This document shows, one piece after another, positions 38,810-47,450 of a stretch of DNA of 64,000 nucleotides. Numbering within the stretch: the first letter of the stretch is position 1; each line of letters begins with the position of its first letter. The notes under the pieces are model-generated. The model was given only the letters and a program-made list of their open reading frames with translations, had not been told where the DNA came from and did not search any database. The DNA comes from Thalassospira lucentensis (GTDB lineage: Bacteria; Pseudomonadota; Alphaproteobacteria; Rhodospirillales; Thalassospiraceae). The translations under genes were made by a program, and so were the position numbers. The DNA lies in the NCBI RefSeq assembly GCF_001613805.1, contig NZ_LPVY01000013.1:248001-312000 (forward strand), in the 5' to 3' direction.

Positions 38810-38922
38810 GGGCCAGACATAATTGACAAACCGGCCAACTGCGGCGATTGTCCCGTGCAACCGCCAAGGTCAGGTCGGACCAGAGATCGAACGAAAAAGT
38901 ATTACCGAGGAGAAAGGCACAG

Positions 38923-39258
38923 ATGCCTAAGATCGTTTTTGTTGAACCCGATGGCACCGAAAAGGAATTTGACGTTGCCGACGGTCTGTCCGTTCTGGAA
39001 GCTGCCCACAAGAATGGCATCGACCTTGAAGGTGCCTGCGAAGGATCACTCGCTTGCTCGACCTGCCATGTCGTTGTTGACGATAGCTGGTTTGACAAAC
39101 TTGACGAGCCAAGCGAAGACGAGGAAGACATGCTTGACCTCGCATTCGGCCTGACCGAAACCTCGCGCCTTGGCTGCCAGATCATCATGAGCGACGAGCT
39201 CGACGGGCTTCGCGTCATGCTGCCGTCTGCCACGCGCAACATGATGGTCGACAAGTAA
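38923..39258 (+). CDS. fdx: ISC-type [2Fe-2S] ferredoxin
   Basis: ATG 38923 follows GAGGAG. The 111-residue product has cluster cysteines 39, 45, 48 ([10 protein letters not shown]) and 85 (RLGCQ), the adrenodoxin-like pattern. It supplies electrons for cluster assembly. Confidence 0.95.
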   Translation: MPKIVFVEPDGTEKEFDVADGLSVLEAAHKNGIDLEGACEGSLACSTCHVVVDDSWFDKLDEPSEDEEDMLDLAFGLTETSRLGCQIIMSDELDGLRVMLPSATRNMMVDK

Positions 39259-39295
39259 CACCGAAATTTCCGCCCAAGCCAAAAGGGGGACACCC

Positions 39296-39493
39296 ATGCG
39301 CTGGACAGATATTCAGGATATCGCGATCGAGCTCGAAGAAGCCCATCCCGACAAGGATAACGTCAATCTGCGTTACACCGATCTGCATAAATGGATCTGT
39401 GAACTTGACGGCTTTGACGACGATCCCGCGAAATCGAACGAGAAGATCCTCGAAGCCATCCAGATGGCATGGATCGATGAACGCGACGATTAG
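39296..39493 (+). CDS. iscX: IscX, regulator of IscS
   Basis: 65 residues, acidic, with the conserved WTDIQDIAIEL...HPD and LRYTDLHKWI motifs. It binds IscS and modulates desulfuration according to iron. It is the last gene of the operon. Confidence 0.95.
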   Translation: MRWTDIQDIAIELEEAHPDKDNVNLRYTDLHKWICELDGFDDDPAKSNEKILEAIQMAWIDERDD

Positions 39494-39515
39494 GACCTGG
39501 GTCATCTGCTAACAC

Positions 39516-39541
39516 GTCATTCCCGCGAAGGCGGGAATCCA
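39516..39541. repeat. REP-like hairpin (ATTCCCGC type)
   Basis: ATTCCCGC-GAAG-GCGGGAAT with the flanks GTC and CCAG is a short palindromic repeat of a kind often dispersed between proteobacterial genes. It lies 25 bases after iscX. Only this copy was noticed here. Confidence 0.55.
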
Positions 39542-39563
39542 GACAGCAGAACCCGCATCGATA

Positions 39564-39602
39564 AAAGCCAGCCCGGATCCTTCCGCAGGCTGGCTTTGTT
39601 TT
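39564..39602 (+). terminator. Terminator of the isc operon
   Basis: AAAGCCAGCC and GGCTGGCTTT pair around a 14-base loop, then TTGTTTT. Placed after iscX and before tenA. Confidence 0.75.
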
Positions 39603-39644
39603 ATCCGTATTTTGGCATCACCACGGGCAGGGGCTTTGACAACC

Positions 39645-40343
39645 ATGACCGACACCTTCACCGATATCATCCCGGCCCAAAGCCTGTTTGGCCGACTGCG
39701 CGCCAACGCCCCCGATGCATGGCAAAGCTATGTCTGCCACGATTTCGTCAAACAGCTTGGCAACGGAACCCTGCCCGAAGCCGCCTTTAAGCACTACCTC
39801 ATTCAGGATTACCTGTTCCTGATCCAGTTCGCGCGTGCCTATGCGCTTGCGACCTACAAGGCCGATGATCTCCGTGCCATGCGCCAGTTTTCCGGCACCG
39901 TCCATGCGATCCTTGATATGGAAATGAGTTTGCATCTCGATTTCTGCAAAGGCTGGGGCCTGTCCGAGGCCGATATCGTGGCAGAGCCAGAATCCCGCGC
40001 CTGCATCACCTATACCCGCTATGTGCTCGATTGCGGGGCACGGGGCGATGTGGTTGATCTTCAGGTCGCCCTGATGCCCTGTATGGTTGGCTATGCCGAA
40101 ATCGCAAACCGCCTGATGGCAAGTTCTGATACAAGGCTGGATGGAAATCCGTACCGCCCCTGGATCGAGATGTATGCCTCGACCGAATTCCAGGACGTGG
40201 CAAAGGCCGAAATCGATCTTCTGGAACATACCGCGCAAACCCGCGGGGGGGATGCAAGGATCGCAGGCCTCACGGAAATCTTCGCCAGGGCAAGCCGCCT
40301 TGAAGCCGATTTCTGGCAGATGGGGCTTGATCTGGCAAAATAG
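39645..40343 (+). CDS. tenA: TenA/thiaminase II family protein
   Basis: Start ATG 39645 gives 232 residues of the all-helical TenA fold. Recognisable parts are FKHYLIQDYLFLIQFARAYALATYKA, HLDFCKGWGLSE and YTRYVLDCGARGDVVDLQVALMPCMVGYAEI, with the catalytic cysteine region near MPCMVGY. TenA salvages the hydrolysed thiamine pyrimidine (aminopyrimidine aminohydrolase). No THI-box riboswitch is seen upstream. Confidence 0.88.
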   Translation: MTDTFTDIIPAQSLFGRLRANAPDAWQSYVCHDFVKQLGNGTLPEAAFKHYLIQDYLFLIQFARAYALATYKADDLRAMRQFSGTVHAILDMEMSLHLDFCKGWGLSEADIVAEPESRACITYTRYVLDCGARGDVVDLQVALMPCMVGYAEIANRLMASSDTRLDGNPYRPWIEMYASTEFQDVAKAEIDLLEHTAQTRGGDARIAGLTEIFARASRLEADFWQMGLDLAK

Positions 40344-40460
40344 GCGCAGATGCCTTATATGTGCCCCAACATGAATTCACGGGTGGTTTGAACGCCACCC
40401 ATCGCTATTTTACATCAACTTCTTGTCGCCGCGGCCTTGACCCGCGGATGGGTGGGAAAA

Positions 40461-41609
40461 ATGAACTCTCTTGGCTTTGACAAAGCCCCAAAAGATACCC
40501 GCGTGGTTGTTGCCATGTCGGGCGGGGTCGATAGCTCCGCCGTTGCGGCCCTTCTGAAGTCCGAAGGCTATGACGTGGTCGGCATTACCCTTCAGCTTTA
40601 CGATATGGGGGCCAATGCGCCGTCACGTGCCAAATCCTGCTGTGCCGGGCGCGATATCTATGATGCGCGCAAGGTGGCCGAGGATATCGACATTCCCTAT
40701 TACGTGCTCGATTACGAATCACGCTTCCGCGAAGAAGTGATCGATGATTTCGCCGACAGCTATATGCGCGGCGAAACCCCGATCCCGTGCGTGAAATGCA
40801 ATCAGACGGTCAAATTCCGCGATCTGCTCGAAACCGCACATGACCTTGGCGCCGATTGCATGGCGACCGGCCATTACGTGCAGCGCAAACTCGGTGCCAA
40901 CGGCCATGCCGAACTGCACCGTGCCGCCGATCCCAATCGCGATCAAAGCTATTTCCTGTTCACCACGACACAGGAACAGCTCGATTTCCTGCGCTTCCCG
41001 CTGGGCCATTTGATGAGCAAGGCCGAAACCCGTGCGCTTGCCGCCAAATTCGGCCTTGAAGTCGCCGACAAGCCCGACAGTCAGGACATCTGCTTTGTCC
41101 CGGATGGCAAATATGCCCGTCTGGTCGAAAAGCTTCGCCCCGAAGCCGGTGAACCGGGCCAGATCGTTGATCTTGATGGCAATGTGCTGGGCGATCATCG
41201 CGGCCTGATCCATTACACCATCGGCCAGCGGCGCGGTCTGAACATCGGTGGCACGGCCGAACCGCTTTATGTCGTCAAACTCCTGCCCGAAACCCGGCAG
41301 GTCGTGGTCGGCCCGAAATCGGCCCTTGCGATCCAGATGGTCTATGTCAAGGAACTGAACTGGCTTGATGGTGACGCGATTGACCCGAACGGGGTCGAGG
41401 TCGAAGTCAAACTGCGTTCTGCCATGGCACCGGCCCCGGCCACCATCTACCCCGAAGGGCCGGGTGCTGCCCGCATCGAACTGCACGACCCGCAGTTTGG
41501 CATCGCACCGGGGCAGGCGGGCGTTTTCTATGCCGGCGACCGGGTAATGGGCGGCGGCTGGATCACCCGTCAGGAACTTCTGGCGGCACACGCACCAACG
41601 GCGGCCTGA
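40461..41609 (+). CDS. mnmA: tRNA-specific 2-thiouridylase
   Basis: The enzyme thiolates U34 of Lys, Glu and Gln tRNAs with sulphur relayed from IscS. Start ATG 40461 gives 382 residues. The PP-loop is [16 protein letters not shown]. The catalytic cysteines appear in IPCVKCNQ (C-x2-C) and [16 protein letters not shown] and [14 protein letters not shown] are further family signatures. Confidence 0.96.
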   Translation: MNSLGFDKAPKDTRVVVAMSGGVDSSAVAALLKSEGYDVVGITLQLYDMGANAPSRAKSCCAGRDIYDARKVAEDIDIPYYVLDYESRFREEVIDDFADSYMRGETPIPCVKCNQTVKFRDLLETAHDLGADCMATGHYVQRKLGANGHAELHRAADPNRDQSYFLFTTTQEQLDFLRFPLGHLMSKAETRALAAKFGLEVADKPDSQDICFVPDGKYARLVEKLRPEAGEPGQIVDLDGNVLGDHRGLIHYTIGQRRGLNIGGTAEPLYVVKLLPETRQVVVGPKSALAIQMVYVKELNWLDGDAIDPNGVEVEVKLRSAMAPAPATIYPEGPGAARIELHDPQFGIAPGQAGVFYAGDRVMGGGWITRQELLAAHAPTAA

Positions 41610-41664
41610 TCGGCGGCTCGATCATCAATAAGGCGGGCAGGCGGGGCATTTGCTCACCTGCCGG

Positions 41665-41691
41665 TTTTGCGGATATCTTTTTTCCGCAAAA
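41665..41691 (+). terminator. Probable terminator after mnmA
   Basis: TTTTGCGGA / TCCGCAAAA forms a nine-base-pair stem with a T-rich loop. Confidence 0.5.
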
Positions 41692-41705
41692 CACCAAAAA
41701 GGCGC

Positions 41706-41734
41706 TTGACGGGGGCGGTTCCCTGACGTAAAAA
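41706..41734 (+). promoter_or_regulatory. Promoter of the tRNA-Met gene
   Basis: TTGACG (41706-41711), a 17-base spacer and TAAAAA (41729-41734), about 58 bases ahead of the mature tRNA. Confidence 0.55.
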
Positions 41735-41791
41735 CCGCCCCGTTCCGGCGCTTACGGAACCCACGGAATACATACGCTATTCCTACTCTGT

Positions 41792-41868
41792 GGCCGAGTA
41801 GCTCAGCTGGTTAGAGCAGCGGAATCATAATCCGCGTGTCGGGGGTTCAAGTCCCTCCTCGGCTACCA
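41792..41868 (+). tRNA. tRNA-Met (CAT anticodon)
   Basis: A 77-base cloverleaf with encoded CCA. The acceptor GGCCGAG pairs with CTCGGCT (G1-U72 wobble), the D-arm is GCTC...GAGC, the anticodon stem GCGGA/TCCGC encloses ATCATAA, and the T-arm contains GGTTCAAGTCC. The structure fits elongator Met as I recall it from other alphaproteobacteria. Ile2 (lysidine-modified CAT) cannot be wholly excluded by eye. The initiator is excluded by the anticodon stem, which lacks three G-C pairs next to the loop. Confidence 0.92.
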
Positions 41869-41910
41869 ATTAAAAACCCCGTCAGGCAAAGCCTGGCGGG
41901 GTTTTTAATT
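41869..41910 (+). terminator. Terminator after tRNA-Met
   Basis: A long symmetric hairpin (AATTAAAAACCCC-GTCAGGC ... GCCTGGC-GGGG and T-run) begins at the base after the CCA end. Confidence 0.9.
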
Positions 41911-42007
41911 GGCACCCTCGGAGAGGGTTTGCCCCGCCCCCGCATCTATTTCCTGCTGCTCCAGCGTGTGAAATACATGGGGGGAGTAAGTGTATTGCAC
42001 AAATTGT

Positions 42008-42457
42008 TTATCTTAGGGCTAATACGACAGTAACGCATGTATGGATGTTTGAGATGATTGTCCGTACTTCATGATCGCTGGCGGGAAATTCACCGGGTTC
42101 ATGCATATAGCGATTGCGGTGTGATACTATATTGTTCTGGAATGAAGTTCTTTGACTTGTTGTAAGTTGGTTCAAGTTTTGCACGTTATGATTCATAAGG
42201 GCATGAAGGTAGGCGCCCATAGAATGTCCTGAGCATTGAATGCCTGACTCTTTAACGAAGTTCTTTAGGGTTCCGTCTAAAGCACGTGTTGCATGAATAA
42301 CACAGAGTAGGCGGGCCCGCGGTTTTGGTTTGGTTGATGATGCGGTCTTTACCTCATCCCACTCGCTTGCGATTTTCTGATATGTTTGCGAATTGGATAT
42401 AACAGACCCCGCTATAAGGGCTCGTATTGTGTCGACACGATTGACACCAAAACTCAT
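42008..42457 (-). CDS. HEPN-motif protein, second gene of an AT-rich operon
   Basis: A 149-residue helical protein whose ATG overlaps the stop of the preceding gene by four bases (ATGA). The motif R-N-R-Y-M-H (in SHRNRYMHEPGEFP) is an R-x4-H signature of HEPN ribonucleases, and is followed by a helix (EVRTIISNIHTCVTVVLAL) closing the bundle. HEPN proteins act in toxin-antitoxin and abortive-infection systems as RNases. I do not recognise the exact family. Composition is AT-rich and it lies next to a tRNA gene, both signs of transfer. Confidence 0.75.
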   Translation of the reverse strand: MSFGVNRVDTIRALIAGSVISNSQTYQKIASEWDEVKTASSTKPKPRARLLCVIHATRALDGTLKNFVKESGIQCSGHSMGAYLHALMNHNVQNLNQLTTSQRTSFQNNIVSHRNRYMHEPGEFPASDHEVRTIISNIHTCVTVVLALR

Positions 42458-43347
42458 TTTACCCTCTTGAAAAATGCTGTTGAGAAACGCTCCACGAACT
42501 GGTCAAGTTGGGCTAAGTTATTAGCGTCAACTGTGCACCAGTTCGAGAATGCAGCGCATCGAATAGGTTTAAATGGGTCGGTGACTGTTAGCGGAAATTG
42601 ATCAACAACGAAAAATTGTGGTTGCATCCGTTCACTTGGGTACGGGATCCCTGTATCAAGGGTGAAGTGATGTTTGAAATATTTATTGCATAAATTGTAT
42701 ATGGTTAACATAGCATTGCTGGTTATGTTGGGGCTTATGAGGTGTATTGGAAATCCTCTATAATTTTCTTGTTGTATTTTTTTTGTTTTTTTATAAATAT
42801 TTTTTGTTTCTATTTTTGTTTTTATTTTTTCTATTGTTTCAAGATAATCTTGTTTATTTGTTTTTTCTTCATTTGTTATTTTTGACTCTTTTTCTTGTAT
42901 TTTAAAGTAGGAGAGAGATACTCCGTATGCGTTGTGGGTTTGGCGTCGAATACCTGTTGGGATTTCTTTTATTATTCCGCGCGCATTTTTATCTTTTAGG
43001 AAATGAATAATCGATTTGTGATCTTTTTCACTTAGTACTTCATGGAAGTGGTGTTCAGAGCCATGTAAACTATTCTCGAGTGAATCCTCTACGAGAAGTA
43101 AGCACCTAGTATGATTGGGTAAACCAAGGCGGCAGGCTGACAGTCGGGCCAGTAGATTGGACTTATCTCTAGCTTCGCTTGCTCTGATGAAAAATATTGC
43201 AACCAAATCGCCTGAATTCCCAACTAACATGTCGGGAGTTAGAATCAGGTAAGGATGGTCGACTTCTCTGACAATAACTGAACCATCAGGAAGTTGGCCT
43301 CTTACCAGTTCGTGCAAGCTTGCTGTTGATGTGCTAGATTTTACCAT
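42454..43347 (-). CDS. Unknown protein, first gene of the HEPN operon
   Basis: 297 residues. An N-terminal alpha/beta-looking domain (about 20-110: HPYLILTPDMLVGNSGDLVA, then FFIRASEARDKSNLLARLSA and RCLLLVEDS) is joined to a C-terminal domain (about 195-297, ending FKPIRCAAFSNWCTVDANNL...FVERFSTAFFKRVK). Between them is a lysine/glutamate-rich probable coiled coil at about 150-195 coded by extremely AT-rich DNA. No signal peptide or membrane segment. The family is unknown to me; a nuclease-like or sensor role is speculation. Coupling to the HEPN gene suggests that the two products work together. Confidence 0.75.
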   Translation of the reverse strand: MVKSSTSTASLHELVRGQLPDGSVIVREVDHPYLILTPDMLVGNSGDLVAIFFIRASEARDKSNLLARLSACRLGLPNHTRCLLLVEDSLENSLHGSEHHFHEVLSEKDHKSIIHFLKDKNARGIIKEIPTGIRRQTHNAYGVSLSYFKIQEKESKITNEEKTNKQDYLETIEKIKTKIETKNIYKKTKKIQQENYRGFPIHLISPNITSNAMLTIYNLCNKYFKHHFTLDTGIPYPSERMQPQFFVVDQFPLTVTDPFKPIRCAAFSNWCTVDANNLAQLDQFVERFSTAFFKRVK

Positions 43348-43504
43348 TCGAAGTAACTTCCGATCAAACCGCTATCTTATATAATTTGCTGCTTATTGAC
43401 ATGGGTGTCGAGAATTTATTTGCTATTATTGGTTGTGCTGATTGATCCTATCCAAAATTTTGTAAAAAAGGGGACTGATTTATTTCTCTAAACATCACCC
43501 ACCA

Positions 43505-43574
43505 CTAAGCCGCCTTCACCACCACCGAAATCCTCCGCCCCAACAAAGCCAACGCATCTTCCAGCCATCTAAAA
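43505..43574 (-). pseudogene. Possible remnant of a GC-rich gene (C-terminal end only)
   Basis: A host-like GC-rich patch between AT-rich genes encodes, on the minus strand, RTFRWLEDALALLGRRIS followed by VVVKAA and a stop codon. The frame is blocked by a stop about 40 bases further upstream. It resembles the tail of an XRE-type antitoxin. It is too short for certainty. Confidence 0.3.
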
Positions 43575-43617
43575 GTACGAATAGATGTTATTTGTTGAGA
43601 GTTTCTTCGGGGTGGTT

Positions 43618-44610
43618 ATGTCGTCATCGAAATTTATGTTTCCAATTGAAGAAACCGATGTTTCAGACACGGAAACACACATAAAATTCCGTTCTAAAGT
43701 TGATGAATGGTCCGAATGGCTTTCGGGCGATGATACGCACGCTATTATTCCTCATCTACATTCAATGATCTGGAATCATGCTGTGTTTCGGATTGTAAAT
43801 GAATCTAGGCGAGTAAATTTTCAAAAAGATTTCTTGTCTCAAAATCGATTTTTGGCTGAATTTATTGATCAGTCTTATGTCTCCTTTCAGGCAACTGCTG
43901 TTCGTCGCCAGATAGAAAGAGGCGCTCGCACTCCAAAGCATCAAGTGATTAGTCTTCAACGTTTGTTAGAAGATGTTGAAAAAAAACGAGAACTGATCAC
44001 ACGTGAAAATTATCTCGCATTGGAAGGCCTCCCTTACGACTGGGAGCCTGTGCGTGATAAACATTATGAGCAGTTACGGCATTCAGACGGAATAGCGACT
44101 TGGGTTAGCGCAACTGGGCCGGATGCATGGGAAACTGCCCGTGCTAAACATATTTTATTTGATCAAATGTCTGGCGTAGAGGCAGCAAACCGTTGTCGCA
44201 CAGATTTGATAAGTGCTGATGTTTTCAGCAAGCTGACGAACCTGATGAGTTCTGACGTTCTTGTAAAATTAAGGGAAAGTACAAATAAACTCATTGCTCA
44301 TGCCGCCGATGAATTTTCAAGGTCATCTTCTGATGAAGAGCCTCAATATTTCGCAATCAATGAGATTGAAGACTGTCACGAAATCCTTATCCGAGTAGCA
44401 AATGCTCTCGGAAACGAAATTCTGCAAATTGCACATTTTGGAACGTTTCCTACACCCCAGTTTGATGTTTTTGAATTTTTTAATACGCCGTGGGCTGACA
44501 AAGGCGGTATTAAAGAGCTGAGTAATTTATGGGATAAATACTCTGACAAAGTCGATGAACAAGCGAGACAAAATACCTTTATTGACTATAGGGAAGTCTA
44601 TAAAGATTGA
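43618..44610 (+). CDS. Unknown AT-rich protein with HEPN/Abi-like motif
   Basis: ATG 43618 follows GGGGTGG, giving 330 residues without signal or membrane segments. The middle contains VLVKLRESTNKLIAHAADEF, resembling the N-K-x3-A-H element of AbiU2-type HEPN domains. The rest is helical and acidic with an EIEDCHEILIRVANALGNEIL helix. I do not recognise a named family. It is AT-rich, divergent from the two-gene operon, and its last 13 bases overlap the convergent AraC gene. Confidence 0.7.
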   Translation: MSSSKFMFPIEETDVSDTETHIKFRSKVDEWSEWLSGDDTHAIIPHLHSMIWNHAVFRIVNESRRVNFQKDFLSQNRFLAEFIDQSYVSFQATAVRRQIERGARTPKHQVISLQRLLEDVEKKRELITRENYLALEGLPYDWEPVRDKHYEQLRHSDGIATWVSATGPDAWETARAKHILFDQMSGVEAANRCRTDLISADVFSKLTNLMSSDVLVKLRESTNKLIAHAADEFSRSSSDEEPQYFAINEIEDCHEILIRVANALGNEILQIAHFGTFPTPQFDVFEFFNTPWADKGGIKELSNLWDKYSDKVDEQARQNTFIDYREVYKD

Positions 44611-45593
44611 TCCTCAAGAGTGGCTGATATGTTCGAATATCGCCTCGGCGCACACCCCATCACCCGCTTGAAAGCCGTACTGAACGCACTTTCAGACTCA
44701 TACCCCACCGACAGGGCAATTTCCGAAACCGGCAATCCTGAATGGGTCAGGCGATCCCCCGCAAGCAGCATCCGCCAGCGGGTCAGATAGGCCATCGGCG
44801 GGACGGCAACGACATCGCGGAACCGGGCGGCAAAGGCCGAGCGCGACATGCCCGCATGGCGGGCCAGTTCCTTGAGCGTCCAGGGATGGGCGGGGTCCCC
44901 ATGAATGCAGGCAATCGCGGTTGCGATCTGTTTATCCGATAGCGCCGCGAACCAGTCGGGGATGTCGGGGCCATTGGGGGTATTTGGGCTGGTTGGGCTG
45001 GTTGGGGCGGTCCGATCACTTTGACCGTTGGTACGCGCATTGCTCAGATGTAGCCGAAGGGCCTGCACCAGCACTGTATGCGCCAGATGTTGCAGCACCA
45101 GAAAACCGCCCGGCTGGGGGTTGCTTAATTCCTGCATCATCCGTTCGACCGACCAGCGCAGGCTGGACTCATCCTGATCATTTTCAATCCGCACAATCGG
45201 GGGCAGGGAAGCCATCAGCATGTCGGCATGTGGCCCCGAAAGGGCAAAGCGGCTGCTGACGATAAAGCATTCGCCGCCGCCATTATGCTGAACGATCCCG
45301 CCGCTTTGGGCCTTGGCAAAGACCAGTGGCGCATCAACCGGCGGGCAATCAGGATCGCTTGCCAGAAAGAAGGTCCGCCCGCGCGGCAGGACAAAGGAAC
45401 TTCCCGACGTCAACAGCACGGGCCCTGCAAGGTCTTCGACGCTGACATAACATTGCCCGGAAACGATGGTGCCGCATTTGATGGTATTGGCCTGATCGGC
45501 AAAGCGGATCGCCCAGGGACCGGCGGCATCAAACCCGGCCGACATGTAATTGCGCGGCTTAAGCAGCGACAGGATATCGGAAAGCGGATCCAT
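44598..45593 (-). CDS. AraC-family regulator with cupin N-domain
   Basis: 331 residues: an AraC-binding cupin domain (about 20-185), a proline/serine/threonine linker APTSPTSPNTPNGPD coded by GGTTGGGCT-like repeats, and a C-terminal double helix-turn-helix (TLKELARHAGMSRSAFAARF; VSEIALSVGYESESAFSTAF). It is divergent from the SDR gene 125 bases away, the usual pairing in which AraC controls the oxidoreductase. Confidence 0.9.
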   Translation of the reverse strand: MDPLSDILSLLKPRNYMSAGFDAAGPWAIRFADQANTIKCGTIVSGQCYVSVEDLAGPVLLTSGSSFVLPRGRTFFLASDPDCPPVDAPLVFAKAQSGGIVQHNGGGECFIVSSRFALSGPHADMLMASLPPIVRIENDQDESSLRWSVERMMQELSNPQPGGFLVLQHLAHTVLVQALRLHLSNARTNGQSDRTAPTSPTSPNTPNGPDIPDWFAALSDKQIATAIACIHGDPAHPWTLKELARHAGMSRSAFAARFRDVVAVPPMAYLTRWRMLLAGDRLTHSGLPVSEIALSVGYESESAFSTAFKRVMGCAPRRYSNISATLEDQSL

Positions 45594-45718
45594 GGGGTGG
45601 GGATGCCTTCTTCTGGACGATTGCGAAAGTAATATGGATCATAGCGCATGGATCGTCCAATCACCATCGCATATCGTTCCGGCCATTGATCATGTGCAAT
45701 GTGAAGTGGAGAACGGAA

Positions 45719-46615
45719 TTGCGTATTTTTGTAACCGGGGCGAGTGGCTTTGTCGGATCGGCTGTGGTGGAAAAGCTGATTGCGGCCGGGCATGAGGTTT
45801 TGGGGCTGGCGCGGTCGGATGCGTCGGCAAATGCGCTTCTGGCGGCCGGGGCGGCGGTGCATCGCGGTGATCTTGATGATCGCCAAAGCCTGCGCGCCGG
45901 GGCGCGTGCGACCGACGGGATCATCCACACCGCGTTCAATCACGACTTTTCACGCTACGGCCAAAGCTGTGCCGAGGATGCGGAGGTCATTGCCGCCCTT
46001 GGCGATGCGATTGCGGGCACGCAAAAGCCGCTTGTCGTGACCTCGGGCCTCGGGCTTCTGGCCGGTGGGATGCATGTGACGGAGCAGGACGTACCCGATT
46101 TCGGACCAAACGCCATGCCGCGTGTCGCGACCGAACGCGCCGTTGCCGATCTTGTCGGGCAGGGGCTTAACGTTTCGCTCATGCGCCTGCCGCCGTCGGT
46201 GCATGGAAAGGGCGATCATGGCTTTGTGCCGATCCTGATTGCCAAGGCCCGTGAAACCGGTGTTTCGGCCTATATCGGCGATGGCAACAATGCCTGGCCC
46301 GCCGTGCATCGCTTTGACGCCGCACGCGCCTATGTTCGCGCGGTCGAGGTCGCCATGCCGGGTGCCGTCTATCACCCGGTCGCCGAAACCGGCATCGCCT
46401 TTCGCGAGATTGCCGGGGTGATCGGCAAACGGCTGGGTGTGCCGACCGTATCCAAAACCCCCGCCGAGGCCGCCGATCATTTCGGCTGGTTCACCCATTT
46501 CGCCAAACTCGATTGCCCGGCGGCAAGCGACATCACGCGTCGGCAGTTGGACTGGTCTCCGACAGAGGCCGGATTGCTCGCCGATATCGATCAGGAGTGT
46601 TATTTCGACCAGTAA
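45719..46615 (+). CDS. NAD(P)-dependent SDR/epimerase family oxidoreductase
   Basis: A TTG start at 45719 follows GGAG and gives MRIFVTGASGFVGSAVVEKL, 298 residues. The Rossmann GASGFVG motif is plain. An atypical SDR active-site region includes VVTSGLGLLAG and later LMRLPPSVHGKGDHGFVP. The extended-SDR catalytic YxxxK is not obvious, so this is the divergent epimerase-like clan. Probably regulated by the adjacent AraC. Confidence 0.85.
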   Translation: MRIFVTGASGFVGSAVVEKLIAAGHEVLGLARSDASANALLAAGAAVHRGDLDDRQSLRAGARATDGIIHTAFNHDFSRYGQSCAEDAEVIAALGDAIAGTQKPLVVTSGLGLLAGGMHVTEQDVPDFGPNAMPRVATERAVADLVGQGLNVSLMRLPPSVHGKGDHGFVPILIAKARETGVSAYIGDGNNAWPAVHRFDAARAYVRAVEVAMPGAVYHPVAETGIAFREIAGVIGKRLGVPTVSKTPAEAADHFGWFTHFAKLDCPAASDITRRQLDWSPTEAGLLADIDQECYFDQ

Positions 46616-46625
46616 GAATGATGTC

Positions 46626-46653
46626 GCCCCGGTCAGCTTGAGCTGCCCGGGGC
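46626..46653. terminator. Hairpin between convergent genes
   Basis: GCCCCGG-T-CAGCT-TG-AGCTG-C-CCGGGGC is a two-part stem with one mismatch. There is no strong T-run; it may stop both transcripts. Confidence 0.5.
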
Positions 46654-46675
46654 TGAAATATCTGGGATCGGTCGA

Positions 46676-47149
46676 TTAAAGTGTGTCGTCCGTAATCACC
46701 CAGCCCTTTGCCTTCCAGCCTGCTGTGGATTTTTCCAGCATGCTGGCAACCGGGATCGCATAACCGCCAAAGATTTCAGTCTTGCCGTCCTGCATGGTGA
46801 CGGAAAGGTCGTATTTTGCACCGCCCAGTGCTGCGATAACGGCCTGTCCTCCGCCGTCCACACTACCGGAAGACACAAACACATTTTCGATACCGCCTTG
46901 TGCGGCCATGGTCGCGCCGGCAAATGACATCATATAACCAAGTCCCTGTTGTTTGGGGTTGGTTGTCATATAGCCGTCCTGTGCAATCCATCCGCTGGGA
47001 ACTTTGCTGAATTCACCGTCGCTTGTTGGCAGGGTATTGGTGAATTCAAGCGTCGATTGCTGTTTGTCGTCGTTATCGTATATTCCAATCAACCCGTTGC
47101 TCTGAGTAATGACAAAGCTATGTTTGTCGTCATCTGTTCTGAATTTCAT
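46676..47149 (-). CDS. Hypothetical protein, 157 residues
   Basis: AGAGGT precedes ATG 47149 and codon use is host-like. The product is rich in G, S, T and D and predicted mostly beta, with a glycine/alanine stretch (GYMMSFAGATMAAQGG). It has no cysteines and no cleavable signal. I do not recognise a family; the sequence suggests a self-contained beta-sheet domain. Confidence 0.6.
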   Translation of the reverse strand: MKFRTDDDKHSFVITQSNGLIGIYDNDDKQQSTLEFTNTLPTSDGEFSKVPSGWIAQDGYMTTNPKQQGLGYMMSFAGATMAAQGGIENVFVSSGSVDGGGQAVIAALGGAKYDLSVTMQDGKTEIFGGYAIPVASMLEKSTAGWKAKGWVITDDTL

Positions 47150-47229
47150 TGGTTACCTCTTTGCCGATGGTATTTATGCTGATCTGCAAAGACGGTGTTG
47201 AAACTGGCTTGTGATTAAGGTCGGGTGGG

Positions 47230-47396
47230 GCAGGAGGTTGCCGAACAGTACCAGAAAGCCACCCGGCCGGGGTTGCCTGCTTCCGGCATCATCGGTTCGA
47301 CGGCCCGCACAGGCTGGCTTCGTGCTGATCATTTTCGATGCGCCCATTCGTCGGCAGGGTCACCATCCCAGATCGGCCAGCGACCCCGAAGGGGTA
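47230..47396 (-). pseudogene. Decayed fragment of an AraC-family regulator gene
   Basis: This DNA aligns, in the same orientation and almost without gaps, with 45082-45246 inside the AraC gene at 44598-45593. Shared blocks include CTGATCATTTTC, ACCAGAAA, GCATCATC-GTTCGAC and CCCCGAA. Similarity is partial and stops abruptly at both ends. It is a relic of a duplicated or related regulator, not a functional gene. Confidence 0.7.
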
Positions 47397-47450
47397 GGGC
47401 GCGCCGCGCAAAACCGGCCCCCAACCCGACTTGCCGCAACCACCGACGCC

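Noticed and set aside
39516-39541. CRISPR repeat
   Set aside because: Only one palindromic copy, no spacers or cas genes; it fits a REP-like element.
39500-39644. TPP riboswitch ahead of tenA
   Set aside because: The CTGAGA and other THI-box core motifs are absent.
41868-44610. Integrative element with attL/attR at tRNA-Met
   Set aside because: I found no integrase gene and no second copy of the tRNA 3' end. A nine-base CTCGGCTAC match near 47510 is too short.
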